A stretch of 64,000 bases of DNA from assembly GCF_040361335.1 (NCBI RefSeq), contig NZ_APNM01000016.1:1-64000 (forward strand), in the 5' to 3' direction. The DNA comes from APNM01 sp040361335. Lineage in GTDB: Bacteria > Pseudomonadota > Gammaproteobacteria > Nevskiales > Salinisphaeraceae. The notes under the pieces are model-generated. The model saw nothing but the letters and a program-made list of their open reading frames with translations, was not told where the DNA came from and did no database searches. A program made the position numbers and the translations under genes. Every line of letters begins with the position of its first letter. Positions within the stretch are counted from its first letter, which is position 1. Positions 31,747-41,482 of this stretch are shown in pieces.

Positions 31747-33402
31747 CTAGCGCGGCTTGCCGCTGGTCCGGGGGCCGCCCGATTCGTCCCCGTCTCCAGC
31801 GGAGCGATTGGGGCTGGGCATGCCGGTCCAGGGCTCGCACTCGGCACGCGTATGCTCGCCGGCTCGCGGTGCCTGCGGCTCACTGTGCAGCCCCCGCACC
31901 AGCGCCACCATGACCACGATCAGCAGCAGCCCGACCGGCAGGCCGGCCACGATGGCCGCGGTCTGCAGCGCCGCCAGTCCGCCGGCGAGCAGCAGCACGC
32001 CAGCCAAAGCGCCTAGGGTCAGCCCCCAGACCACCCGCAGCGGCAGGGGCGGCTCGCTGGCGCCGTTGGACAGGATGGTCGAGATCACCAGCGTGCCGGA
32101 GTCACAGGAGGTGATGAAGAATGTCGCGACCAGCAGAACCAGCAACCCGGAGACCAGGGGGGCGAAGCCGCCGGGCGCGATCAATTCCACCGTGCGGTAG
32201 AGTGGCTGGGTGATATCGCTCTGCAGCGGCGCGAGCAGGTTCGCGCCCTCGAACACCTCCAGATACAGGGCGGTGCCGCCGGTGATCGCCAGCCAGGCGA
32301 AGGTCAGCAGCACCGGCACCAGTAGCACCCCCATCACGAATTCGCGCAGCGTGCGTCCGCGCGAGATACGGGCGATGAACATGCCCACGAACGGTGACCA
32401 GGCGATCCACCAGCCCCAGTAGAACAGGGTCCAGTTCTCCTGCCAGCCGCTGTGTTCCTGCACATCGGTCCAGGTACTGAGTTCCGGCAGCGTCTGCAGA
32501 TAGGCGCCGGTGGTCTCGACCAGCAGGTTGAGCACGTGCAGCGTGGGCCCGAACGCCAGGAAGAACAGCAGGATCACGCCGCTGAGCATGAGATTGAAAT
32601 CGCTGATCAGGCGCACCCCGCGGCGCACGCCGGAGACCGCGGAAACCATGGCGATCAGCGTGATGATGGCCAGGATCCACAGCTCGCGCGTGAGGCCGGT
32701 CTCGGCGCCGATCAGATAGGTCAGCCCGCCCTCGATCTGCTGCACCCCCAGCCCCAGCGAGGTGGCGATGCCGAAGGCCGCGCCGAACACCGTGGCGATG
32801 TCCACGATCTGGCCGAGCGGGCCATCGGCGTGGCGCCCGAACACCTCGTGCAGTATGGAACGCGGCACCAGCGGCCGGCCGCGCCGGAAAGCGAAATACG
32901 CCAGCCCCAGCGCCATCAGCGCGTAGATGCCCCAGGCGCTCAGCCCCCAGTGGAAGAAGGTCAGCCGCATGGCGGCCGAGGCAGCCGCCGGGGTCTGGCC
33001 CGCGGCGACGAACGGATTGGCCGCGTAATGACTGAGCGGCTCGGCGATGCTCCAGAAGATCAGCCCGATGCCCATGCCGGCGGCGAACAGCATCGAGAAC
33101 CAGGAGAGGTAGGTGAATTCCGGCGCTTCCTCATCGCCGCCAAGGCGCACGTTACGATAGCGCCCGAGCCCCAGCCACAGGACGAACGCCAGCACGAAGC
33201 CGACGATGGCCACGAAGTACCAGCGGAAGGTGAGCAGTACCCAGTTCTGGATGCGATCGAACACGGCCGCGGACTGGTCGGGCCAGACTGCGCCGATGCC
33301 CACGAACAGGAGGATCAGCACCAGCGACACGGCGGTGGTCGTACGGTTGATGCGGACGGGCTCGTCAGCGGTTGTCGCGGAGCTGGGCGATTCGGCCATC
33401 AT
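31747..33402 (-). CDS. BCCT-family betaine/choline/carnitine transporter
   Basis: This 551-residue secondary transporter has twelve helices, with the signatures SWFSMLFAAGMGIGLIFWSI (helix 3, the Na+-linked GxGxG-like segment) and NWTLFYWGWWIAWSPFVGMF (the aromatic box that binds trimethylammonium substrates). Such proteins import glycine betaine or choline as osmoprotectants. The start at 33402 overlaps the stop of the APC gene (ATGA). The C-terminal tail is hydrophilic and rich in Pro/Gly/Asp. Supports a halotolerant lifestyle. Confidence 0.92.
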   Translation of the reverse strand: MMAESPSSATTADEPVRINRTTTAVSLVLILLFVGIGAVWPDQSAAVFDRIQNWVLLTFRWYFVAIVGFVLAFVLWLGLGRYRNVRLGGDEEAPEFTYLSWFSMLFAAGMGIGLIFWSIAEPLSHYAANPFVAAGQTPAAASAAMRLTFFHWGLSAWGIYALMALGLAYFAFRRGRPLVPRSILHEVFGRHADGPLGQIVDIATVFGAAFGIATSLGLGVQQIEGGLTYLIGAETGLTRELWILAIITLIAMVSAVSGVRRGVRLISDFNLMLSGVILLFFLAFGPTLHVLNLLVETTGAYLQTLPELSTWTDVQEHSGWQENWTLFYWGWWIAWSPFVGMFIARISRGRTLREFVMGVLLVPVLLTFAWLAITGGTALYLEVFEGANLLAPLQSDITQPLYRTVELIAPGGFAPLVSGLLVLLVATFFITSCDSGTLVISTILSNGASEPPLPLRVVWGLTLGALAGVLLLAGGLAALQTAAIVAGLPVGLLLIVVMVALVRGLHSEPQAPRAGEHTRAECEPWTGMPSPNRSAGDGDESGGPRTSGKPR

Positions 33403-34706
33403 GCGCTGCCTTTTGACTGGTCGGCGTAGCCGCGTAGAAACAGCCTTTCTCCCAGAAAGATGGCCAACATGGTGGCCAAGGCAATGAGTATGACGCCCAT
33501 GTCGGTCCTGGCCTTGACTATCACGAAGGCGCCCAAGACCACGGCATCCAGAGCGATGGCCGTCAACAGAACGGCGGCGTTGGCTTGCAGCCGTTTGCGC
33601 AGATGGCGGAAGACGCCCCAATGCATGGCGATGTCCATGATCAGGTAAAAAATGATGCCCAAGGCCGCGATCCTGGAAAGGTCGAACAAGACCGTCAACA
33701 GGATGCCGAGCACGACGGTATAGACCAGCGTGTGTTTCTGGAGCGATCCGGGCATACCGAAATGGCGGTGCGGCACCAGCTTCATCTCCGAGAGCATCGC
33801 CAGCATCCGCGAGACCGCGAAGATGCTTGAGATAACGCCGGTGGCTGTGGCGACAATGGCCAGCAGGACGGTAAACCACAGCCCGTAGCTGCCCATGGCC
33901 GGCTTGGCCGCCGCCGCCAGCGAGTAATCCTTGGTGGCGACGATCTCGGACAGCGACAGATTGCTGGCCACCGCCAGCGCCACCAGGAAATAGATCACCA
34001 CGCAGAGGGCGATGGAGATGATGATGGCCCGCCCGATGTTGCGGTGCGGGTCGACCAGCTCAGCGCCGCTGTTGTTGATGGTGGTGAAGCCCTTGAAGGC
34101 GAGAACGCCCAGGGCGGTGGCGGCTAGAAAGCCGCCCAGGGAGGCATCCACCGTGTTCAAGGGTACCCGCGTCACCTGGAAGTCCGCGGCCCATAAGCCC
34201 ACCAGAGCGAACAACGCGATCCCGCCGATCTTGATCAACGCCAATATGAGAGAGACGCCGCCAATGATGAAATTGCCGGCCAGGTTGATCGCGAAGGAAA
34301 GCAACAGCAGACCGACACCCAGCGTCGGCACCAGCATGCCGCCCTGGTCGATATCGAACAGCTGCAGGGTATAGGCGCCAAAGGTCCGCGCCAGAAAGCT
34401 TTCCGCGATCACCATCGAGAAATACATGAGCAGGGCCTGGAAGGCGGTGGTGACGCCGGGGCCATAGGCCTTTTCCAGATACATCGCGATGCCGCCGGCC
34501 GAAGGGTAGGCCTGCGACATCTTGACGTACGAATAGGCGCTGAAGCCGACCACGACCACCGAGGCCAAAAATGCCAATGGGAATAGCCCGCCGGTCAGTT
34601 CCGCCATCTGACCGGTTAGGGCGAAGATGCCGGCGCCGATCATCACGCCGGTGCCCATCGATACGGCACCGGTTAGCGTCAGGCTGTCTTTTTCATATTG
34701 CTGCAT
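33399..34706 (-). CDS. APC-superfamily amino acid permease
   Basis: This 435-residue protein has twelve helices, with the helix-1 unwound motif GTGVMIGAGIFALTG and the AYPSAGGIAMYLEKAYGPG segment of APC permeases. Substrate not predicted; amino acid or polyamine are usual. It is translationally coupled to the BCCT gene behind it and lies 60 bp after nhaA, so it may be an extension of the complex I-like operon or have its own promoter. Confidence 0.88.
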   Translation of the reverse strand: MQQYEKDSLTLTGAVSMGTGVMIGAGIFALTGQMAELTGGLFPLAFLASVVVVGFSAYSYVKMSQAYPSAGGIAMYLEKAYGPGVTTAFQALLMYFSMVIAESFLARTFGAYTLQLFDIDQGGMLVPTLGVGLLLLSFAINLAGNFIIGGVSLILALIKIGGIALFALVGLWAADFQVTRVPLNTVDASLGGFLAATALGVLAFKGFTTINNSGAELVDPHRNIGRAIIISIALCVVIYFLVALAVASNLSLSEIVATKDYSLAAAAKPAMGSYGLWFTVLLAIVATATGVISSIFAVSRMLAMLSEMKLVPHRHFGMPGSLQKHTLVYTVVLGILLTVLFDLSRIAALGIIFYLIMDIAMHWGVFRHLRKRLQANAAVLLTAIALDAVVLGAFVIVKARTDMGVILIALATMLAIFLGERLFLRGYADQSKGSA

Positions 34707-34766
34707 AGCGGTTGTCTCGGATTGGGTGCCTGCGAATGGCTTGTGAGAGTTTCAAGGCCATAGCCG

Positions 34767-35966
34767 TTATTGGCCACCCTGCGTTGAAGAGACTTGCCTT
34801 TCCGCGGACCGAGGGAACGAGCCGAAATGCAAAACCAGGAGGCCGGTCACGGCCGACAGGGCGGATCCCAGCAGGATCGCCGAGCGGGCACTGACCAGGG
34901 CATCCGGGGCTTCAAAGGCCAGCGAGGTGATGAACAGGCTCATGGTGAAGCCGATGCCGCCGAGTAGCGCGACGCCATAGATCTGCGTCCAGGTCACCTC
35001 CGGCGGCAGCCGTCCCGCGCCGAGGCGGACCGCAAGCCAAGTGGCGCCGAAGATACCGAGCTGCTTGCCGAGGAACAGCCCCAAGATGATGCCTAGGGCC
35101 ACCGGCGTCCACAGGCCCTCCGCCGTGAGCCCCGATACCGAGATCCCCGTGTTGAAGAACGCGAACAGCGGCACAACCCCGAGCAGAACCCACGGGTGCA
35201 GATGGTCCTCCATGCGCCGCAGGGGCGAAACGTCGCCCTGGGCCGTCGGTACCCGCAATGGTATGGCAAACGCAAGCACGACGCCCGCCAGGGTCGCGTG
35301 GACGCCGGACTTCAGGACCGTCGCCCAGAGGAATAGCCCGCCCAGGACATAGGGGATGGTCTCGATCACCTTGTAGCGGTTGAGTGCGACCAACACGGCG
35401 ATGCCCACGCCCGCTAGGGCGAGGGCGGGCGCGGACAGGCCCTCGGAATAGAACAGGGCGATCACCAGGATCGCGCCGACATCGTCGAATACGGCCAGCG
35501 CGGTCAAGAATACGATCAGCATCTCGGGTACCCGAGGCCGCAACAGCGACAATACCGCCAATGCCAGCACGATGTCCGTGGCCGTGGGTATCGCCCAACC
35601 TTCGGTGGTCGCGGTGCCTGCATTGAGCGCGAGATAGACCGCCGCGGGCGCGGTCATACCGCCCACCGCCGCCAGGGCGGGCAAGGCGATGCGCTTGCGG
35701 TCGGACAGGCGGCCTTCGAGGATCTCACGCTTGACCTCGAAGCCGATCAGCAGGAAGAAGAACACCATCAGGCCCTTGTTGATCCAGATGATGAGGGGGC
35801 GATCGATGCGGAACTGGCCGACCTGAATCGAGACCGGTGTGTGGTGAATGAGTCGGTAGAGATCTTCGAGGGGCGAGTTCGCCAGCGCAAAGGCCAGCAG
35901 CATCGCCGCCACGGTCAGCAGGCCCGCCAGCCGTTCACGCCGCGCTCGCAGGCTTATCGCGGTCAT
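34767..35966 (-). CDS. nhaA: Na+/H+ antiporter NhaA
   Basis: This 399-residue antiporter has the key features of NhaA: helix 2 (INKGLMVFFFLLIGFEVKREI), the GWAIPTATDIVLALAVLSLL segment of helix 4 with the conserved Thr-Asp pair, and LTALAVFDDVGAILVIALFY in helix 5 with the Asp-Asp that binds Na+ and H+. These correspond to Asp133, Asp163 and Asp164 of E. coli NhaA. Its ATG overlaps the NuoN-like stop (ATGA at 35963-35966), so it is coupled to the complex I-like operon. Confidence 0.94.
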   Translation of the reverse strand: MTAISLRARRERLAGLLTVAAMLLAFALANSPLEDLYRLIHHTPVSIQVGQFRIDRPLIIWINKGLMVFFFLLIGFEVKREILEGRLSDRKRIALPALAAVGGMTAPAAVYLALNAGTATTEGWAIPTATDIVLALAVLSLLRPRVPEMLIVFLTALAVFDDVGAILVIALFYSEGLSAPALALAGVGIAVLVALNRYKVIETIPYVLGGLFLWATVLKSGVHATLAGVVLAFAIPLRVPTAQGDVSPLRRMEDHLHPWVLLGVVPLFAFFNTGISVSGLTAEGLWTPVALGIILGLFLGKQLGIFGATWLAVRLGAGRLPPEVTWTQIYGVALLGGIGFTMSLFITSLAFEAPDALVSARSAILLGSALSAVTGLLVLHFGSFPRSAERQVSSTQGGQ

Positions 35967-37336
35967 GCCATCGGTCCCGCCAGGATCAGCTGGGCGGCCA
36001 GACCGATCGCCAGGGTGGCGACGAACGCAACCCACGTCACCACGCCGATCCATGCCCCCTGCCCGGGGAAGGTCGCCCCCGCGGTCTCCACGCGCCGGTA
36101 CATCGGCACGACGATGCGCAGATAGACCGCCAGCGAGAGCACGCTGTTGGCGATGGCCACCACCGCCAGCCAGGTGTAGTGGGCGTCGATCGCGGCGGCG
36201 AACAGCAGGAACTTGCCGACGAAGCCGCCGAGCGGCGGGATGCCGACCAGCGAGATCAGAAAGATGACCATTGCCACCCCGATCCACGGCCGCGCGCGCC
36301 CGAGGCCCGCCAGTGCATCCAGGGTGCGTCCGGCGCCGGCGACCACGGCGAACGCCCCCAGGTTCATGGCCGCGTAGGCGGCGGCGAAGACGATGAGCGA
36401 GGGCAGCGCCAGCGCACTCGTGCCCACCGCGACGATGCCGAGCAGGAAGTAGCCGGACTGGGCGATCGAGGAATAGGCCAGCAGGCGCACGGCGTTGTCC
36501 TGCACCAGCGCGGCCAGGTAGCCGTAGGTCATGGTCACTACGGCCAAGCCCGCCATGACCGGCGCCCAGCCACTGTCCGCGGGCAGGTCACGCACCACCT
36601 GGGCAAAGGCGAACAAGGCGCCGACCTTGGGCACCACCGACAGGTAGGCGGCCACCGAGACGGGCGCGCCCTCATAGGCATCGGGCGCCCAGAAGTGAAA
36701 CGGCACCAGCGATGCCTTGTAGCCCAGGCCGACGACCACCGCGATCAGACCCAGGATGACTGCCAGCGGCATGTCCTCTACACCTGCCAACTCGGCGAGC
36801 AGGGTCGAGCCGGCGGCGCCGAACCAATAGCTGAGGCCGAAGATCATGATCGCGCCGGTGACCGAGGCGAACACGAAGAACTTCATTGCGGCCTCGGTGG
36901 CGGCGTCGCTGTCCGGGTAGGCGACCAGCGCGAACGTGGCCAGGCCGGTCAGCAGGGTGCCCAGCACCAGGAACATGGCATCGCCCGCCCCGGCCAGGGC
37001 CAGCGCGCCCAGGGTGGCGAAGCACAGCAGGCTGTAGACCGTGCCCTCGCGCGCCGTGCCGCGCACGTCCACCCGTGCCAGCAGCAGGCACAGCGCGGTG
37101 GCCGGCAGCAGGATCAGCTTGGCCCAGACGCTTAGCGCGTCGATCCGGAAGCTGCCGCCGAACACGGTGGTGTCCGTGCCCAGCAGCGGCCAGCTCAGGC
37201 CGGTGGCGACCAGCAGCCCGCCGACGGCGATCGCCAGCGCGGCCCGGGGGGCGCGCAGCATCTCCGCACTCAGGGCGCCGACCGCGGTCAGCAGCACCGC
37301 GATCTCCGGGATCAGCAGCGACAGGTCCCGGGCCAT
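35963..37336 (-). CDS. NuoN-like antiporter subunit
   Basis: This 457-residue subunit has fourteen predicted helices. It keeps the complex I NuoN features TEAAMKFFVFASVTGAIMIF and KASLVPFHFWAPDAYEGAPV (with the Lys of the central proton path) and the SSIAQSGYFLLG motif. In complex I it is one of three Mrp-like proton channels. Here it is the penultimate gene of an operon without NADH-oxidising subunits. Its ATG shares one base with the stop of the NuoM-like gene (TGATG). I leave the symbol empty because the complex is unlikely to be NADH:quinone oxidoreductase. Confidence 0.9.
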   Translation of the reverse strand: MARDLSLLIPEIAVLLTAVGALSAEMLRAPRAALAIAVGGLLVATGLSWPLLGTDTTVFGGSFRIDALSVWAKLILLPATALCLLLARVDVRGTAREGTVYSLLCFATLGALALAGAGDAMFLVLGTLLTGLATFALVAYPDSDAATEAAMKFFVFASVTGAIMIFGLSYWFGAAGSTLLAELAGVEDMPLAVILGLIAVVVGLGYKASLVPFHFWAPDAYEGAPVSVAAYLSVVPKVGALFAFAQVVRDLPADSGWAPVMAGLAVVTMTYGYLAALVQDNAVRLLAYSSIAQSGYFLLGIVAVGTSALALPSLIVFAAAYAAMNLGAFAVVAGAGRTLDALAGLGRARPWIGVAMVIFLISLVGIPPLGGFVGKFLLFAAAIDAHYTWLAVVAIANSVLSLAVYLRIVVPMYRRVETAGATFPGQGAWIGVVTWVAFVATLAIGLAAQLILAGPMA

Positions 37337-38805
37337 CACAGCGCCAGCGCCGCCGTGGTGCGGTGAATGACGTCCAGCAGCCAGGACGGCGCCACGCCGA
37401 CGGCCACCGTCAGCGCCAGCAGCGGCGCCAGCGCCAGCCACTCGCGTAGGCTCAGATCGGGCAGGCCCTGCCAGCGCGGCCGGTCCTCGCCCAGGAAGGT
37501 CTCGCGCAAGGCCTTGAGGTAGACGCCGGCGGTGATGGCGATGCCCAACACCACGATCACGGCCACCGGCTCCACCCGCAGGGTGGCCAGGAATACCTGG
37601 AACTCGGCCGGGAAGTGGGCCAGCCCCGGCAGCCCCAGGGAGGCGAAGGCGGCCAGCACGAAGGACCAGCCGAGCGCCGGCACCGTCTTGAGCAGGCCGC
37701 CGAACTCGCCCATCTCGCGGGTGTGGGTGCGGTCCTGGAGCATGCCCACCAGGAAGAACAGGGCCCCGGTGACCAGGCCGTGGCTGACCATCTGCAGCAC
37801 GGCGCCGTCCAGGGCGATGGCGCGCACGCCGGGATCCAGGGCCAGCGCGGCCACCGCCACGCCGACGATCACATAGCCCATGTGGTTGATCGAGGTATAG
37901 GCCACCAGGCGCTTGAGATCGGTCTGCGCCAGGGCGGCGAAGGCGCCGTAGAGTGCGCTGACGACTCCGAGGGCCAGGATGATGAGCCCCGCATCGCGGA
38001 AAGCGTCGGGGGTCATTTGCAGGGCGAAGCGGACTAGCCCGTAGGTGCCGAACTTCAGCATGACGCCGGCCAGGATGACGCTGCCGACGGTGGGCGCCTG
38101 GACGTGCGCCGCCGGCAGCCAGGTGTGTACGGGGATGGCCGGGATCTTGACCGCGAAGGTGATCAGCATGGCGACCAGCGCCCAGGTGGCCGCCGCGCCG
38201 GCCAGCGGCGGATCGGCGATCCAGGCGCGCATGTCGAAGCTGGGCTCGGGGCTGCCCAGATACAGGCCCAGGATGGCGAGCAGCAGCGGCAGGCTGCCGA
38301 GCAGCGTATAAAGGAAGAACATCAGCGCCGCGCGCTGGCGTTCCTCGTGCCCCCAGCCGGCGATCATGAAGTACATCGACACCAGCGAGACCTCGAAGAA
38401 CACGTAGAACAGGATGGCGTCCAGCGCGGTAAAGGTGCCGATGGCGGCGGTCTCGAGCAGCAGGCCCAGGGCCACGAAGGCCCGCGGCTGCTGCCGGAGA
38501 TTGGCAGCGTAGACGAACGCGAGCAGGAACAGCACGGCGGTGAGCAGCACCAACGGCAGGCTGATGCCGTCGACCCCGACCCGGTAGGCGGCGCCGATGG
38601 AGGGGATCCACTCGATCTGCTCGACCTGAGCGAAGCCCGCGGCGCTCACGCCCCGCCCCCACATCGCCAGGGCGCCGATCAGGGTGCCGGCGGCGGCGGC
38701 GATGCCGATGCCATGTACGGCCCGCGCCGGCGCCTTTGGCCACGCCAGGATGGCGAGCGCGCCGGCCAGCGGCAGGAACAGGGTGATGGATACGATGGGT
38801 GGCAT
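37336..38805 (-). CDS. NuoM-like antiporter subunit
   Basis: This 489-residue antiporter-like subunit has the conserved Glu in helix 5 (LFYVFFEVSLVSMYFMI, matching FFEASLIPMY of NuoM) and the channel Lys in helix 7 (FAVKIPAIPVHTWLPAAHVQ, with HTWLP conserved). The SINHMGYVIVG motif and a Lys/Glu-bearing broken helix later on are present. The proton path therefore appears intact. Only the acidic residue of NuoM HTWLPDAHVEAP is changed to Ala. Confidence 0.91.
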   Translation of the reverse strand: MPPIVSITLFLPLAGALAILAWPKAPARAVHGIGIAAAAGTLIGALAMWGRGVSAAGFAQVEQIEWIPSIGAAYRVGVDGISLPLVLLTAVLFLLAFVYAANLRQQPRAFVALGLLLETAAIGTFTALDAILFYVFFEVSLVSMYFMIAGWGHEERQRAALMFFLYTLLGSLPLLLAILGLYLGSPEPSFDMRAWIADPPLAGAAATWALVAMLITFAVKIPAIPVHTWLPAAHVQAPTVGSVILAGVMLKFGTYGLVRFALQMTPDAFRDAGLIILALGVVSALYGAFAALAQTDLKRLVAYTSINHMGYVIVGVAVAALALDPGVRAIALDGAVLQMVSHGLVTGALFFLVGMLQDRTHTREMGEFGGLLKTVPALGWSFVLAAFASLGLPGLAHFPAEFQVFLATLRVEPVAVIVVLGIAITAGVYLKALRETFLGEDRPRWQGLPDLSLREWLALAPLLALTVAVGVAPSWLLDVIHRTTAALAL

Positions 38806-38820
38806 AGGCAGGGATTCCTT

Positions 38821-40638
38821 TCAAAAACGCAATAGCATCGCGAGCAGGACGACAAGCAGCGCGGCCGCGCCCGCGGCGCTGAGGGCCAGCTCGCGGTGGA
38901 TCAGGCCGCTTTGCAGGGTCCGCGCCTGGGCGCCCAGATCGCGCACGCCGGCCACCAGCGTAAAGATCAGGCCGTCGATGCGACGCTCGTCGCCGCTGCG
39001 CACCCGCCGCGCGATGGCCAGGGCCAGGTGGCCGACGCCTAGCACGGTCGTATGCAGGCCGCGCTCCAGCCGCTCGCAGCCCCGGGCAATAGCCATCGTG
39101 GGTCGCCCGATCCACGCCGTAAGCCCGCCGGCGATGACGAGCCCGTGTTGCGCCCGGCGGTACAAGGGGCCGAGCAGGCGCCGGACCGGCACGAGCCAGC
39201 CGAGCGCCAGGCCGCCCAGGGCCGCGGCCAGCCCGAGCAGCATCGCCCAAGTGCCCTTGGGCACGGGCGTGGCCAGCAGGTCGCCAATGGCACCGAAGGC
39301 GGCGCCCAGGGCGACGGCGATGGCGACCAGGCCGGCGAGTCCCGCGCCCATCCAGCGGGCGCCGGTCACCGGTCGGTCCTCGCCGGCGCCCCGCCACAGC
39401 AGGTGCAGGGCCCGAGCCATATAGGCCCCGGTCAGCAAGGTGCCCGCCAGCGCCAGCGGCGCGAGCCAGGCGGCGCCGGGCGCGGCCAGGGCCGCGGCGA
39501 TGACCGCGTCCTTGGAGAAGAAGCCGCTGAGCGGCGGGATACCGGCCAGCGCCAGCGCGGCCAGGGTGAAGCCGAGGAAGGTCCAGGGCCGGGCGCGACC
39601 GGCGCCCCGCAGGCACTCGAAGGCGGTGTCGCCGCGCGCGTGCTGGAAGGTGCCGGCACCGAGAAACAGGGCGCTCTTGATGGCGGCGTGGGCGATGAGG
39701 TGCAGCAGGGCGGCCAGCGGCACCCCGGCGCCGACCGCGAGGAGCATGAGCCCGTATTGGCTGGCGGTGGAGGCCGCCAGCAGGCGCTTGAGGTCGCCCT
39801 CGGCGAGCGCGATCAGTCCGGTCACCACGGTGGTGACGCCACCCACCAGCCCCACCGCGAGCAGCGCCCCGGGCGGCAGCATCGGCGCTGTACGAATCAG
39901 CAGGATGGCGCCGGCGGCCACCAGGGTGGCCGAGTGCAGCAGCGCCGAGACCGGCGTGGGGCCCGCCATGGCCCGCATGAGCCAGTCCTGCAGGGGTGTT
40001 TGGGCGGACTTGCCCATGGCGGCCAGCAGCAACAGCAGCCCGGCGGCGAGCGTCGTGCCGCCGCCCGCATCCAGGCTGGCGGCGATCTCGCTGCTGCCGG
40101 CGGTGGCGATCAGCAGGAACACCGCGACATACAGGCCCAGGTCGGCGCTGCGGGTGTACAGGAACGCCCGGCCGGCCGCGGTCGCGGCCTCGGGCCGCTG
40201 GAACCAGAAGCCGATCAGCAGATAGCTGCACAGGCCGATAATCTCCCAGGCGCCCAGCAGCAGGACCCAGTCGCCGGCCAATACCAGGGTCTGCATGGCG
40301 GCGAGGAACAGGGACATGAGGGCGAAGAACCGCACCCGGCCCGGCTCGCGCCGCATGTAGCCGACCGCGTAGACGAGCACCAGGCTGCCCACCGTGGCCA
40401 CCACCACGGCCAGCAGCGCGGTCAGCGGCTCGGCCGCCAGCCGCAGCGGCATCCCGGGCAGGCCGGGCAGGACCAGCGCAGGGGTCTCGCCGCCGGCCAC
40501 GCCGGCCAGCAGCCAGACACTGGCGATCAGACCGAGCGCCGCGCCGCCAACAGCCAAGCCGGGCGCGCCCCGGCGCAGCAGCGGGATGGTTACCGCCGCG
40601 GCCAGCGGCGCGAGCACCGTCAGCGCGAGCGGGCTCAT
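38821..40638 (-). CDS. NuoL-like antiporter subunit with lateral helix
   Basis: This 605-residue subunit is similar in length to NuoL. It retains WEIIGLCSYLLIGFWFQRPE (helix 5 Glu) and the GKSAQTPLQDWLMRAMAGPT segment with the helix 7 Lys; the usual HTWLPDAM reads QDWLMRAM, so a His and an Asp are lost. The C-terminal part has the long amphipathic region (RIDGLIFTLVAGVRDLG, then LQSGLIHREL) typical of the NuoL lateral helix. This suggests that the NuoL-M-N arm is assembled as in complex I. Confidence 0.91.
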   Translation of the reverse strand: MSPLALTVLAPLAAAVTIPLLRRGAPGLAVGGAALGLIASVWLLAGVAGGETPALVLPGLPGMPLRLAAEPLTALLAVVVATVGSLVLVYAVGYMRREPGRVRFFALMSLFLAAMQTLVLAGDWVLLLGAWEIIGLCSYLLIGFWFQRPEAATAAGRAFLYTRSADLGLYVAVFLLIATAGSSEIAASLDAGGGTTLAAGLLLLLAAMGKSAQTPLQDWLMRAMAGPTPVSALLHSATLVAAGAILLIRTAPMLPPGALLAVGLVGGVTTVVTGLIALAEGDLKRLLAASTASQYGLMLLAVGAGVPLAALLHLIAHAAIKSALFLGAGTFQHARGDTAFECLRGAGRARPWTFLGFTLAALALAGIPPLSGFFSKDAVIAAALAAPGAAWLAPLALAGTLLTGAYMARALHLLWRGAGEDRPVTGARWMGAGLAGLVAIAVALGAAFGAIGDLLATPVPKGTWAMLLGLAAALGGLALGWLVPVRRLLGPLYRRAQHGLVIAGGLTAWIGRPTMAIARGCERLERGLHTTVLGVGHLALAIARRVRSGDERRIDGLIFTLVAGVRDLGAQARTLQSGLIHRELALSAAGAAALLVVLLAMLLRF

Positions 40639-40946
40639 CCCTTCAGGTCTCCGGCTTCTTCCATCTCCACCGAGCCCTTGACCCTGAAGCGCGCGATAGC
40701 GACACCGAAGCCCACCGCCATCTCGACTGCCATCACCGTCATTACCACCAGCACGAACATCTGGCCGGCGTAGACCTCGGGATGCAGAAAGCGCCAGAAG
40801 GCGACCAGGTTCACTAGCGCGCCGGCCAGTATCAGCTCCACCCCCATCATGATCATGACCAGGTTGGTCTGCGACAGCGCGCCGTAGACGCCGACGCCGA
40901 ACAGCACCGCACCGGTCAGCAGCGCCAGAATCAGAACTGGGGTCAT
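40635..40946 (-). CDS. NuoK-like subunit
   Basis: This 103-residue protein has three helices and the two membrane-buried glutamates of NuoK: Glu37 in MIMMGVELILAGALVNL and Glu75 in VVMTVMAVEMAVG, equivalent to E. coli Glu36 and Glu72 that link the membrane channels. Its stop overlaps the NuoL-like start (ATGA) and its own start overlaps the NuoJ-like stop. The coupling acids are thus preserved. Confidence 0.92.
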   Translation of the reverse strand: MTPVLILALLTGAVLFGVGVYGALSQTNLVMIMMGVELILAGALVNLVAFWRFLHPEVYAGQMFVLVVMTVMAVEMAVGFGVAIARFRVKGSVEMEEAGDLKG

Positions 40947-41482
40947 TCCGGGGTCTCCTGATCGTTGTGTCCGGGCGCCGGCTTGTGCACCGGAATTGCG
41001 ACCGCCGTTGCGGCGATCATCGCGGTGAGGATGGTGACCCCTGCGGTCTCGAAGATGAGCATCGAGCGTCCCAGCAGCTCAATGCCCAGCGCCCGCGTCT
41101 GCTGTCCCGCATCCGGTGCGGTCGCCGTTACCGGGCCCCAGTCGGCCAGCAGCGCCACTGCGATCGCCACACCCGCGGCACCTGCACCGGCGCCCAGCGA
41201 GAAGCGCTTCTGGTGGGTCATGTCCATGCCGCCGAGGCCGCCGGGGTCCATCATGAACATCACCATGAAGATGGCCATGATGCTCATCTCGGTGGCCATC
41301 ATCATGATCTGCAGCACGCCGAGGAACTCGGTCTGCATCGCCAGGAACATGGCGCCGATGGCGGTCTGGGAGAACAGCAGCGCCAGCGCCGAGCGCACCA
41401 TGGAGGAGGTGCGGAACACCGCCACGCCGAAGCCGATGGCGGCAAGGCCGAATACGGCGACGAAGAAGGCTTGTGCAAGCAT
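40943..41482 (-). CDS. NuoJ-like subunit
   Basis: This 179-residue protein has five helices, with the NuoJ core FGLAAIGFGVAVFRTSSMVR and SALALLFSQTAIGAMFLAMQ. The following MMMATEMSIMAIFMVMFMM segment is strikingly rich in Met (about eight in twenty residues), where NuoJ has the pi-bulge helix with a key Tyr. Methionine enrichment inside a membrane helix is interesting in a metal-linked operon, because Met is a Cu(I)/Ag(I) ligand. Confidence 0.88.
   Translation of the reverse strand: MLAQAFFVAVFGLAAIGFGVAVFRTSSMVRSALALLFSQTAIGAMFLAMQTEFLGVLQIMMMATEMSIMAIFMVMFMMDPGGLGGMDMTHQKRFSLGAGAGAAGVAIAVALLADWGPVTATAPDAGQQTRALGIELLGRSMLIFETAGVTILTAMIAATAVAIPVHKPAPGHNDQETPE

Noticed and set aside
35963..40231. 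A 1422-codon minus-strand open frame spanning the NuoL, M and N-like genes
   Set aside because: It is the real NuoN-like gene at its end joined to an Arg/Gly/Pro-rich shadow frame of the NuoM and NuoL-like genes. High GC keeps such frames open, and only the last ~457 codons have protein-like character.
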